Below, one piece after another: positions 49,679 through 59,415 of a DNA stretch of 64,000 nucleotides (its first letter is position 1; the number at the start of each line of letters is the position of its first letter). This DNA is from Tragulus kanchil (lineage: Eukaryota > Chordata > Mammalia > Artiodactyla > Tragulidae). A program made the translations under genes and the position numbers. The notes below the pieces were generated by a model. That model was not told the origin of the DNA. It searched no databases and saw only the letters and a list, made by a program, of their open reading frames with translations. The stretch covers positions 142,869,301 to 142,933,300 of the forward strand of contig JAIOJX010000025.1 of NCBI GenBank assembly GCA_022376925.1, written 5' to 3'.

Positions 49679-51861
49679 TTTTAAAATTTTTAATTCTTTA
49701 TTTTAAAGATTTTACAGAGTTTTGTTGTTCACCAACATCTATGTTCCCAGATCATTCATATGCACATCTCTGGTCCCCCACCCAGAAACCCCCTCCCACC
49801 CCTCTGGACCATCGCCCCAAGTGATTGTAGGCACTCCTATTCCCTTAGCACAATGACAATAGCTATCTTTTCCACACATGACAGTACAGGTTTCCAGGTT
49901 ACTCACTCCATGCCTCCCTCCCACTGTTCCTTCCCCATAATGTCCATATATGGACATCTATTCTCTGTCTGTTTTTCTATGAGTTCACTGCAGGTGTTAT
50001 CATGACCATCTTACTAGATTCCATATATATGAGTTAGTATGCTGTACTTGTCTTTCTCTTTTTGACTTACTTCACTTTTTATGATAGGTTCTAGATCCAG
50101 CCACCTCATTAGGACGGAGTCTTCTGCATTTCTTTTAACAGCTGAGTAGTATTCCATTGTATATATGTACCAGATTTTCTGGATCCATTCATTCGTCGAT
50201 GGACATCTAGGTTACTACCATGTTCTAGCTATTGTATAGAGAGCTGCAATGAACATTGGGGAACAGGTGCCTCTTTCAGTTTTGATTTCATCAGGATATA
50301 AGCCTAATAGTGGGATTGCTGGGTCATAGGGTGCTTCTATTTTTAGTTTTTTAAGGAATCTCCACATTGTCTTCCATAGAGACTGTATCAATTTACATTC
50401 CCACCAGCAATGAAGGAGGGTTCCCTTTTCTCCGCACCCTCTCCAGCATTTATTTTCTGCAGATTTTTTGAAGATGGCCATTCTGACGGGTGTGAGGTGG
50501 TACCTCATTGTGGTTTTAATTTGCATTTTTCTAATGATAAGCGAGGTTGAGCATTATTTCATGTGCTTTTGGGCCATCTGTATGTCCTCTTTGGAGAGGT
50601 GTCTCTTTAGATCTTTTTCCCATTTTTTGATTGGGTTGTTCATGTTTCCTGTGCTGAGTTGTCTGAGTTGATTGTAGATTTTGCAGATTAATTCTTTGTC
50701 TGTTTCATTTGCTATGATTTTCTCCCACTCTGTGGGGTGTCTGTTCAGCTTTTTTGTTATTTTTTTGAAAGAACTATATTACATTTTAAAATTTTTAATT
50801 CTTTATTTTAAAGATTTTACAGAGTTTTGTTGTTCACCAACATCTATGTTCCCAGATCATTCATATGCACATCTCTGGTCCCCCACCCAGAAACCCCTCC
50901 CACCCCTCTGGACCATCGCCCCAAGTGATTGTAGGCACTCCTATTCCCTTAGCACAATGACAATAGCTATCTTTTCCACACATGACAGTACAGGTTTCCA
51001 GGTTACTCACTCCATGCCTCCCTCCCACTGTTCCTTCCCCATAATGTCCATATATGGACATCTATTCTCTGTCTGTTTTTCTATGAGTTCACTGCAGGTG
51101 TTATCATGACCATCTTACTAGATTCCATATATATGAGTTAGTATGCTGTACTTGTCTTTCTCTTTTTGACTTACTTCACTTTTTATGATAGGTTCTAGAT
51201 CCAGCCACCTCATTAGGACGGAGTCTTCTGCATTTCTTTTAACAGCTGAGTAGTATTCCATTGTATATATGTACCAGATTTTCTGGATCCATTCATTCGT
51301 CGATGGACATCTAGGTTACTACCATGTTCTAGCTATTGTATAGAGAGCTGCAATGAACATTGGGGAACAGGTGCCTCTTTCAGTTTTGATTTCATCAGGA
51401 TATAAGCCTAATAGTGGGATTGCTGGGTCATAGGGTGCTTCTATTTTTAGTTTTTTAAGAAATCTCCACATTGTCTTCCATAGAGACTGTATCAATTTAC
51501 ATTCCCACCAGCAATGAAGGAGGGTTCCCTTTTCTCCGCACCCTCTCCAGCATTTATTTTCTGCAGATCTTTTGAAGATGGCCATTCTGACGGGTGTGAG
51601 GTGGTACCTCATTGTGGTTTTAATTTGCATTTTTCTAATGATAAGCGAGGTTGAGCATTATTTCATGTGCTTTTGGGCCATCTGTATGTCCTCTTTGGAG
51701 AGGTGTCTCTTTAGATCTTTTTCCCATTTTTTGATTGGGTTGTTCATGTTTCCTGTGCTGAGTTGTCTGAGTTGATTGTAGATTTTGCAGATTAATTCTT
51801 TGTCTGTTTCATTTGCTATGATTTTCTCCCACTCTGTGGGGTGTCTGTTCAGCTTTTTTGT
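49664..51861. repeat. Tandem duplication D14, period 1104-1105 bp
   Basis: L1 sequence 49681-50757 recurs at 50786-51861. The offset falls from 1105 to 1104 at a C-run. Just before the right copy, 50771-50787 is a degraded version of the L1 flank and target site, so the unit started outside the L1. Filler between the copies (50758-50770) looks like an error-bearing version of 51862-51875. Confidence 0.94.
50215..50526 (-). pseudogene. L1 ORF2 C-terminal fragment, D14 duplicate
   Basis: A 103-codon frame encoding the C-terminal cysteine-rich region of L1 ORF2p ([20 protein letters not shown], then [11 protein letters not shown]). It is the D14 duplicate of 51319-51630, with one residue difference (FKKSAEN versus FKRSAEN). 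It ends at an in-frame TAG after IARTW. Confidence 0.9.
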
Positions 51862-54800
51862 AATTTCTTTTGCTGTACAAAAGCTTTTAAATTTCATTAG
51901 GTCCCACATGTTCATTTTTCTTTTCAGTTATGCTATTCTAGTAGGTGGGTCAGAGAAGATCTTGCTTTGATTGATGTCCTTGAGGGTTTTGCCTATATTC
52001 TCCTCTAAGAGTTTGATGGTTTCTGGTCTTACATTTAGGTCTTTAATCCATTTTGAGTTGATCTTTGTGTATGGTGTCAGGGAATGTTCCAACTTCATTT
52101 TTTTTGCATGCAGCTGTCAAATTTTCCCAGCACCACTTGTTGAAGATGCTGTCTTTGTACCATTTTATAGTTTCTCTTCCTTTGTCAAAAATAAGGAACC
52201 CATAGGTGCGTGGGTTTATCTCTGGGTTCTCGATCTTGTTCCATTGACCTATAGTTCTGTTTTTGTGCCAGTATCATACTGTCTTGATAACTGTTGCTTT
52301 GTAGTAGAGTCTGAAGTTGGGGAGGCTGATCCCTCCAGCTCCATTCTTCTTCCTCAGGATTGCTTTGGCTATTCGAGGTCTTTTGTGTTTCCATATGAAC
52401 TGTGTGATTCTTTGGTCTAGTTCTGTGAAAAATGTTAATGGTAGTTGGATAGGTATTGCATTGAATCTGTAGATGATATTTGGTAGTATGGTCATTTTTA
52501 CAATATTGATTCTTCCGACCCAGGAACATGGAATATCTCTCCAGTTGTTTAAGTCTTCTTTAATTTCTTTCATAAGTGTCTTGTAATTTTCTGTGTACAA
52601 TTCTTTTGTTTCTTTGGGTAGGTTTATTCCTAGATATTTGATTCTTTTGGTTGCAATGGTGAAAGGGATTGCCTTTTTGATTTCGTGTTCTGATTTTTAT
52701 TGTTTGTGCATAGGAAAGCCAGTGATTTCTGTATATTGATTTTGTATCCTGCGACTTTGCTGAATTCATCGATTAGCTCTAGTAGCTTTGTAACCATGTC
52801 TTTGGGATTTTCTATGTATAATATCATGTCGTCTGCAAAAAGAGAGAGCTTGACTTCTTCCTTTCCAATCTGGATTCCTTTGATTTCTTTCTCTTCTCTT
52901 ATTGTTGTTGCTAGCACTTCCAGGACTATGTTGGATAGTAGTGGTGAAAGTGGGCACCCCCGTCTTGTTCATGATCTTAGAGGAAATGCTTTGAGTTTTT
53001 CACAATTGAGGACAATGTTCGCGGTGGGCTTCTCATATATGGCTTTCACTGTGTTGAGATAGGTTCCTTCTATACCCATTTTCGGAAGAGTTTTTATCAT
53101 AAATGGATGTTGTACTTTGTCGAAGGCTTTTTCTGCATCTATTGAGTTGATCATGTGATTGTTGTCTCTCCATTTGTTGATATGGTGTATCACATTGATT
53201 GATTTACGGATATTGAAGAATCCTTGCATGCCTGGGATGAACCCGACTTGATCATGATGTATGAGTTTTTTGATGTGTTGTTGAATTCTGTTTGCTAGGA
53301 TTTTGTTGAGAATCTTGGCATCTAAGTTCATCAGTGAAATTGGCCTATCGTTTTCTTTTTTTGTGTTGTCTTTGCCTGGTTTGGGTATCAGGGTGATGGT
53401 GGCCTCGTAGAATGTGTTTGGAAGTGTTCCTTCCTGTAAATTTGGGGAGGGGCTGTTCTTTTTGGAATCGAGGTCTTTTGTGTTTCCATATGAACTGTGT
53501 GATTCTTTGGTCTAGTTCTGTGAAAAATGTTAATGGTAGTTGGATAGGTATTGCATTGAATCTGTAGATGATATTTGGTAGTATGGTCATTTTTACAATA
53601 TTGATTCTTCCGACCCAGGAACATGGAATATCTCTCCAGTTGTTTAAGTCTTCTTTAATTTCTTTCATAAGTGTCTTGTAATTTTCTGTGTACAATTCTT
53701 TTGTTTCTTTGGGTAGGTTTATTCCTAGATATTTGATTCTTTTGGTTGCAATGGTGAAAGGGATTGCCTTTTTGATTTCGTGTTCTGATTTTTATTGTTT
53801 GTGCATAGGAAAGCCAGTGATTTCTGTATATTGATTTTGTATCCTGCGACTTTGCTGAATTCATCGATTAGCTCTAGTAGCTTTGTAACCATGTCTTTGG
53901 GATTTTCTATGTATAATATCATGTCGTCTGCAAAAAGAGAGAGCTTGACTTCTTCCTTTCCAATCTGGATTCCTTTGATTTCTTTCTCTTCTCTTATTGT
54001 TGTTGCTAGCACTTCCAGGACTATGTTGGATAGTAGTGGTGAAAGTGGGCACCCCTGTCTTGTTCATGATCTTAGAGGAAATGCTTTGAGTTTTTCACAA
54101 TTGAGGACAATGTTCGCGGTGGGCTTCTCATATATGGCTTTCACTGTGTTGAGATAGGTTCCTTCTATACCCATTTTCGGAAGAGTTTTTATCATAAATG
54201 GATGTTGTACTTTGTCGAAGGCTTTTTCTGCATCTATTGAGTTGATCATGTGATTGTTGTCTCTCCATTTGTTGATATGGTGTATCACATTGATTGATTT
54301 ACGGATATTGAAGAATCCTTGCATGCCTGGGATGAACCCGACTTGATCATGATGTATGAGTTTTTTGATGTGTTGTTGAATTCTGTTTGCTAGGATTTTG
54401 TTGAGAATCTTGGCATCTAAGTTCATCAGTGAAATTGGCCTATCGTTTTCTTTTTTTGTGTTGTCTTTGCCTGGTTTGGGTATCAGGGTGATGGTGGCCT
54501 CGTAGAATGTGTTTGGAAGTGTTCCTTCCTGTGCAATTGTTTGGAAGAGTTTTAGAAGGACAGGCATTAGCTCTTCTTTAAATGTTTGCTAGAATTCGGC
54601 TGTGAAGCCATCTGGCCCTGGGCTTTTATTTTTGGGTAGATTTTTAATCACAAATTCGATTTCTGAGCTTGTGATTGGGTTGTTCAAAGTTTCTGTTTCT
54701 TCCTGTTTCAGTCTTGGGAGATTGATCTTCCCCAAGAAACTTCCATTTCTTCCGGGTTGTCCAGTTTGTTGCCATAGAGTTGTTCATAATAGTCTCTTAG

Positions 54801-56042
54801 AATCCTTTGGATTTCTGCATTATCTGTTGTAATCTCTCCTTTTTCATTTTTGATTTTGTTGATCTGGTTCTTCTCTCTCTTTCTCTTGATGATTCTGGCC
54901 AGAGACTTGTCCATTTTGTTTACCTTTTCAAAGAACCAGCTTTTTGTTTCATTTATCTTTACTATTTTTTCTTTTGTTTCTTTCTCATTTATTTCTGCTC
55001 TAGTCTTTATAATTTCTCTTCTTCTGCTGGCTTTGGGGTGTTTTTGCTCTTCTTTCTCCAGTTGTTTTAAGCAGAGGTTTAGGTCATCTGCTTCATATTT
55101 TCCTAGTTTCTTGAGGTGGGATTGTACTGCTATAAATTTCCGTCTTAGAACTGCTTTTGCGAGATCTCATAGGTTTTGCACGGTCATATGGTCATTATCA
55201 TTTTCTTCTAGGAATTTTTAAACTTCTCCTTTGATTTCCTCAGTAATCAGTTGGTTTTTTTTAGGTATGTGTTGTTTAATCTCCATGTGTTTGTGTTTTT
55301 AGTGGTTTTTTTCCTGTAGTTGATCTCTAGTCTCATTGCACTGTGGTCAGAGAAGATGGTTGATATAATTTCTGTTTTCTTGAATTGACTTAGGTTTGAT
55401 TTGTGGCCCCATATGTGGTCTATCCTGGAGAATGTTCCATGAGCACTTGAGAAGAAAGTGTATTCTTCTGCTTTTGAATGGAAAGTCCTAAACATATTAA
55501 TGAGGCCGATCTATTCTAATGTGGCCTTTAAGGCTTGTGTTTCTTTCTTAATTTTCTGTTTGGATGATCTGTCCATTGGTGTGAGAGGATTGTTAAAGTC
55601 TCCTACTATTATTGTGTTATTATTGATTTCTTCTTCTATGTCTGAAAGTATCTTTCTTATGTATTGAGGCGCCCTTGTGTTGGGTGCGTAGATTTCATGA
55701 CTGTTGGATAGATCCTCTTGGATATTCCTCTTGGATAGATCCCTTAATCATGATGTAGTGACCTGCCTTGTCTCTTAGAATCTTCTTTACTTTAAAGTCT
55801 ATTTTGTCTGATATGAGGATTGCTACTCAAGATTTCTTTTGATTTCCATTTGCATGGAGTATCTTTTTCCAGCCTTTCACTTTCAGTCTATGTGTGTTCC
55901 TAGGTCTGAAGTGGGTCTCTTGTAAGCAGCATATATATGGGTCTTGCTTCTGGATCCATTCAGCCAGCCTGTGTCATTTGGTTGGAGCATTTAGTCCATT
56001 TACGCTCAAAGTAATTATTGATACGAATGTTCCTATTGTCAT
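51319..56042 (-). pseudogene. L1 ORF2 (endonuclease-reverse transcriptase), disrupted
   Basis: ORF2p nicks target DNA and copies L1 RNA there. The start MTIGTFVSIITLSVNGLNAP is at 56042; a TGA at 55974-55976 closes the frame after 22 codons, at a site consistent with CpG decay of an arginine codon. Endonuclease pieces follow, including GTFSRIDHIWGHK and SDHSAMRLEI (55495-55247). Then come a linker (54914-54708), RT fingers and palm with [11 protein letters not shown] (54567-54064), a TGA at 54064-54066 where glycine is expected before TRQGCPLS, and the [11 protein letters not shown] catalytic box (54012-53725). D15 repeats the RT region at 53331-52274. The thumb and C-terminal region (51915-51658) and cysteine-rich end (51630-51319) follow. 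Several other frame breaks exist. Not functional. Confidence 0.92.
52373..54532. repeat. Tandem duplication D15, period 1095 bp
   Basis: Bases 52373-53437 recur at 53468-54532, duplicating the L1 RT core. One substitution is visible (cccccgtcttg near 52960 versus cccctgtcttg), and both copies share the TGA before the TRQGCP motif. Thirty filler bases (53438-53467) resemble a garbled form of 54533-54560. Confidence 0.95.
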
Positions 56043-56993
56043 CTTCTTAGAAGTTTGGGGTTTGATTTGTAGGACTTCTCCTACTCTTGTACTTATTGGC
56101 TGTATCAGGCCATTTAACACTGGTTGTAGGGCTGGTTTTGTGGTACAGAATTCTTTTAGTTTTTGCTTGTCTGTGAAGCTTTTGACTTCACCATCAATTC
56201 TGAATGAGATTCTTGCTGGGTAGAGAAATCTTGGTTGAAGGTTATTCTCTTTTAGCCATTTAAATGTGTCTTGCCATTCTCTTCTGGCCTGCAGGGTTTC
56301 TGTTGAAAGATCCACAGTTACACGTATGGGGTTTCCTTTATATGTTATTCGTTGTTTGCTCCTAGCTGCTTTTAGTAATCTGTCTTTATATTTAGTCTGC
56401 GTTAGTTTGATTAGAATGTGCCTTGGTGTGTTTCTTCTGGGGTTTCTCCTGTATGGAACTCTTTGTGCTTCTTGGACTTGGTTGACTATTTCCTTTCCCA
56501 TGTTGGGGAAGTTTTCAACTATAACCTCTTCAAGAGTTTTTTCATAGCCTTTCTTCCCCTCTGCTTCTTCTGGAACTCCTATAATTCTAATGTTGGTGCG
56601 TTTGATATTGACCCATAGGTCTCTGATGCTATCCTCAGTTCTTTTAATTCTTTGGGCTTTGTTCTGTTCTTCAGAACTTATTTCCACCATTCTATCTTCT
56701 AGCTCACTTATCCATTCTTTTGCCTCTGATACTCTACTGTTGAGATCTTCTATAGTGTTTTTGAGTTCAGCAATTGAGTTGGCGGTCTCTATTTGCTTAT
56801 TTTTCATTTCTTGCATGTCTCTTCTCAATGCACTAATTTCCTCTAATATTCTGTTTTCGGTGTTTTGCATCCTCTTTAGTATAGCTTTTCTGAATCCTCT
56901 TTCAGATAATTTGTCTATCTCCTCCTCTGTCATTTGAAGCAGTGTTTCTCTAGCTTGGTCCTTCTTTTGTGCAGTGTTTCTCTGTTGTTTCAT
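56043..56993 (-). CDS. L1 ORF1 protein, open frame running into ORF2
   Basis: ORF1p is the trimeric RNA-binding chaperone that packages L1 RNA with ORF2p. Starting at the methionine at 56993 (MKQQRNTAQKKDQARETLLQ), the frame is open for 317 codons. Residues about 40-125 are a heptad-rich coiled coil, rich in E, K, L and I. An RRM-like domain starts at NIRIIGVPE (134-142) and includes RHILIKLT (191-198). The C-terminal domain has YPARISFRIDG (258-268) and LKEFCTTKPALQ (279-290). I chose 56993 because upstream codons, which also stay open to a methionine at 57053, look like 5' UTR. The usual ORF1 stop is absent: the frame continues through LNGLIQ into the ORF2 methionine at 56042. Whether this is normal for the subfamily or a lost stop I cannot tell. 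Expression is unlikely in a dead, old copy. Confidence 0.85.
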
Positions 56994-57520
56994 TATTAGG
57001 TTAATTTTTATTCTTTGTGTGTGTCTGTGTGTGCAGAGTTCTTTTTCCCCCACCAGGCTTCTTGGTTGAATTCTCCTTTCCTTTGGGATTCTGCTCTTGT
57101 AGAAGGGTTCACTGGTTTGTGACTTGGATGGTGTTAGGTCTTGTTTACAGATGAATAATCTCTAGTGTTGTATGTTCTTTGATAATGTGGGGTCTTGGAA
57201 TCAGGGCTTCTGCTCCAAGGATCCTTGGTTTGATGATTGGTCAAGGGGTGTAGGCTCTATGTCTGGTTTGCTATGGTGTTCCGTGATAATTAGTTCTAAT
57301 ACTAGCATACATGAATGAGCATGAGTCTGGCAATGGGCATGGATAAGAACGTAGGCTCTGAAGCAAGACTACCTGGGCTCAAATCTTGGTGTGAACTTGG
57401 TTAAGTACTTAACTTCTTTGTGCTTACAGACCCCCTGCACCAAGCCTGGCTCAGCATCGCCGGTCACCAGAGACAGGGTCAAGCCGGATCCAAGATGGCG
57501 ACTCTACCCCCGCCTCTCCC
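56994..57520 (-). promoter_or_regulatory. L1 5' UTR with YY1-like site
   Basis: The element's first bases, read on the minus strand, are gggagaggcgggggtag followed by tcgccatcttgg. The core cgccatctt (plus-strand caagatggcg at 57491-57500) matches the YY1 consensus that positions transcription starts in primate L1s, here in the opposite orientation to the primate arrangement. The region holds a MIR-like insert (57340-57425). Length, about 530 bp, is short for a mammalian L1 5' UTR. Confidence 0.7.
57340..57425 (+). mobile_element. MIR-like fragment inside the L1 5' UTR
   Basis: Contains acgtaggctctgaagcaaga, ctacctgggctcaaatcttg and ggttaagtacttaacttctt, the order of the MIR head and core. 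It lies antisense to the L1, entirely between the L1 5' end and ORF1. Confidence 0.6.
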
Positions 57521-57542
57521 GAGAACTATAATATATACATTT
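57521..57542. repeat. L1 target-site duplication, right copy
   Basis: Identical to 49657-49678, immediately outside the L1 5' end. Confidence 0.9.
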
Positions 57543-57685
57543 AATAATAAGCTGAAATATTTTAACAGAACATAATATATTTTAAAATTATTAAAATTAT
57601 GAACATGCATCATAAAAATACCTCTGTGAATTCCTGGTATGTCCATTACTCAAATGACATTCTGTTCTATTGAACAAATAGTTTT

Positions 57686-58001
57686 TTTTGTTTTTATTAT
57701 TTTTTAACATTTTTTGGTGGTTGGGTGGGGAAGGGCTGGGTGGTCCACTTCTACTTGTCTTTCATTTATCTATTTTCATCTATCTTTGTTCTATGGCCCG
57801 GGTGGTCCTCCCATCACAGTGGCCTCTGTTGTCGCAGAGCACCGGCTCTGGGCACATGTGCTCCAGAGCTTCGGCTAGATAATTGGACACATCGGTCCAG
57901 CTGCTCCACTTGGCACGTGGGATCTTCCCAGGCCAGGGATCGAACTGACGCCCCTTCCACTACAAGGCGGTCTCCTTACACACTGGGCCACCAGGGAAGC
58001 C
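57686..58001 (-). mobile_element. CHR-type SINE with target-site duplication
   Basis: Minus orientation. The tRNA-like end (gggccaccagggaagccc) is at the right, and the body has ggcacgtgggatcttcccag and ggccagggatcgaactgacg. Flanks 57667-57685 and 58002-58020 form a 19-bp target duplication with three mismatches, so the insertion is old. The T-rich left end is the reverse of its A-rich tail. Confidence 0.87.
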
Positions 58002-58020
58002 CTACTGAATACATAGTTTT

Positions 58021-59415
58021 GTCTTCAGGTTCCATGTGCAAAAACTCTGTGTGTTAGCCTTTGTTTCAATTGTCACTGTTTCTCAGAAGTCCCTGGAGCA
58101 TGTGATTGTGCATTCACCTAAGAACCTCAATGAAAACTCAACCTTTTCACAAGGTCTTGAATGACTACTTATGCCTAGCAGTAGGTTTACTGCTCATGGA
58201 GTCCTCACTGTCTGCCCTTACACACTACCAACCAGGCTTCAGGACAGGTGGAAAACCTTACTCTTATTTAATCTCCCAGGTTTTCTCAGTTCTATATAGT
58301 CCATGTTCCTATAAGTATGAGGATACTATTTTAACTAGAATCTTCTACTATATTTTTTTCAAGAAGGAAACAGTCACACGCTACCCAATTGGCTATTTTT
58401 CAGTCATCCATTAATATCCATCCTTTTCCATGTGTATAAACTGCCAGGTCTTGCTTTCTTTTTCCATGAAAGACATTTTATTGGTCAGTTAATTCAAATT
58501 TCTCCTCTTATATCATTATCCACAATGCTTAGAAAGGGGTTCTTTTTCAATATCTACTGTAAAACCTTTGTTGATTAGTTTTATTAATAGTGCACCTATA
58601 GTCAATGATTACATTGAAAGGTAGCAAAATCAAAAGAATGGACACTGGAGACAGTGTCCTCAAAATTTTAGTGCCTCAAATTTTAGTGCTACAGTTCTCT
58701 AGCTGAATACTTAACCTCTGTTCATTCAAGTTTCTTATCTGTAAGCGAAATTCCTCATTGCATTATGAGTAACATGTTAATAGTTTTAATCTGTTAGTAA
58801 TATTAACACATCTCAAGATGTTTAGAACAGTACACAAAGTTAGTAGTCAATAAAAGTAAACATAAGTGGAGGATCATGGTTGCATCAAAAACTTGAGAAA
58901 AAATTAAACTGAAATATATAGAAATAAATACCCAATTAACATAGAATGGTCTTTTTAAAACATTGTGTGCTCTATAGAGCACTAATTTTCCATAAACACT
59001 AATTTTACAGGATGTTAACATTATATGAAAAAATGTTCTATCATTAGATAAAGTGCAAAACTCAGGTTTAAAAAGGTAAAAATTTTAATGCAAGATTTCA
59101 CAGATCTGTATGATGAATCTCCCAAAGCAATATAACTTATGTTATATTTCTAAAACAAATTCTATTTTGAGACTCATGTTTTTTGTAGAGTATTTCACAG
59201 TGTGTTGTTCTAGAATATGAGATTTTTGGAACACTTATTTCTAATAGAGTTTGAGTTTCAGTTCTATGCTTGTGGATTTGTGTCATCTGAAATAAAGTAC
59301 TTAATAGTTTTGCCTTTAGAGGCCTGCCTAGCCTTATTATCCCTCTTCTAGATATAGAATGGTCAATGATGTCTTTGATCAGTCCCCCTCCCCAAATTTG
59401 TAGGCTTATAATATT
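58021..59415. other. Unique DNA; weak MIR trace
   Basis: No gene recognised; the 102-codon frame at 58106-58414 (+) resembles nothing known. Bases 58640-58760 (ctgaatacttaacctctgtt and following) could be a badly eroded MIR. Confidence 0.4.

Larger units (their letters stand above)
47806..50112. repeat. Tandem duplication D13, period 1152-1153 bp
   Basis: Bases 47806-48957 recur at 48958-50112. Differences are mostly homopolymers, for example ctttctctttgac in the left tail versus two extra T in the right copy. The unit joins unique DNA to the first ~430 bases of the L1 3' end, so it crosses an insertion boundary. Confidence 0.95.
49679..57520 (-). mobile_element. L1 LINE, near full length, minus orientation
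   Basis: A bovine-style L1 lies between perfect 22-bp target-site duplications (49657-49678 and 57521-57542). The 3' end, with a short T-rich stretch complementary to the poly(A) tail, is at the left and the 5' UTR start at 57520. Reading right to left: 5' UTR (57520 to about 56994), ORF1 (56993-56043), ORF2 (from 56042), 3' UTR. The present length of 7.84 kb is inflated by D14 and D15; without them it would be about 5.6 kb. ORF2 carries nonsense mutations, so the copy is dead. Confidence 0.93.

Noticed and set aside
51971..52420. A 149-codon plus-strand frame
   Set aside because: It is the antisense shadow of L1 ORF2 on the minus strand.
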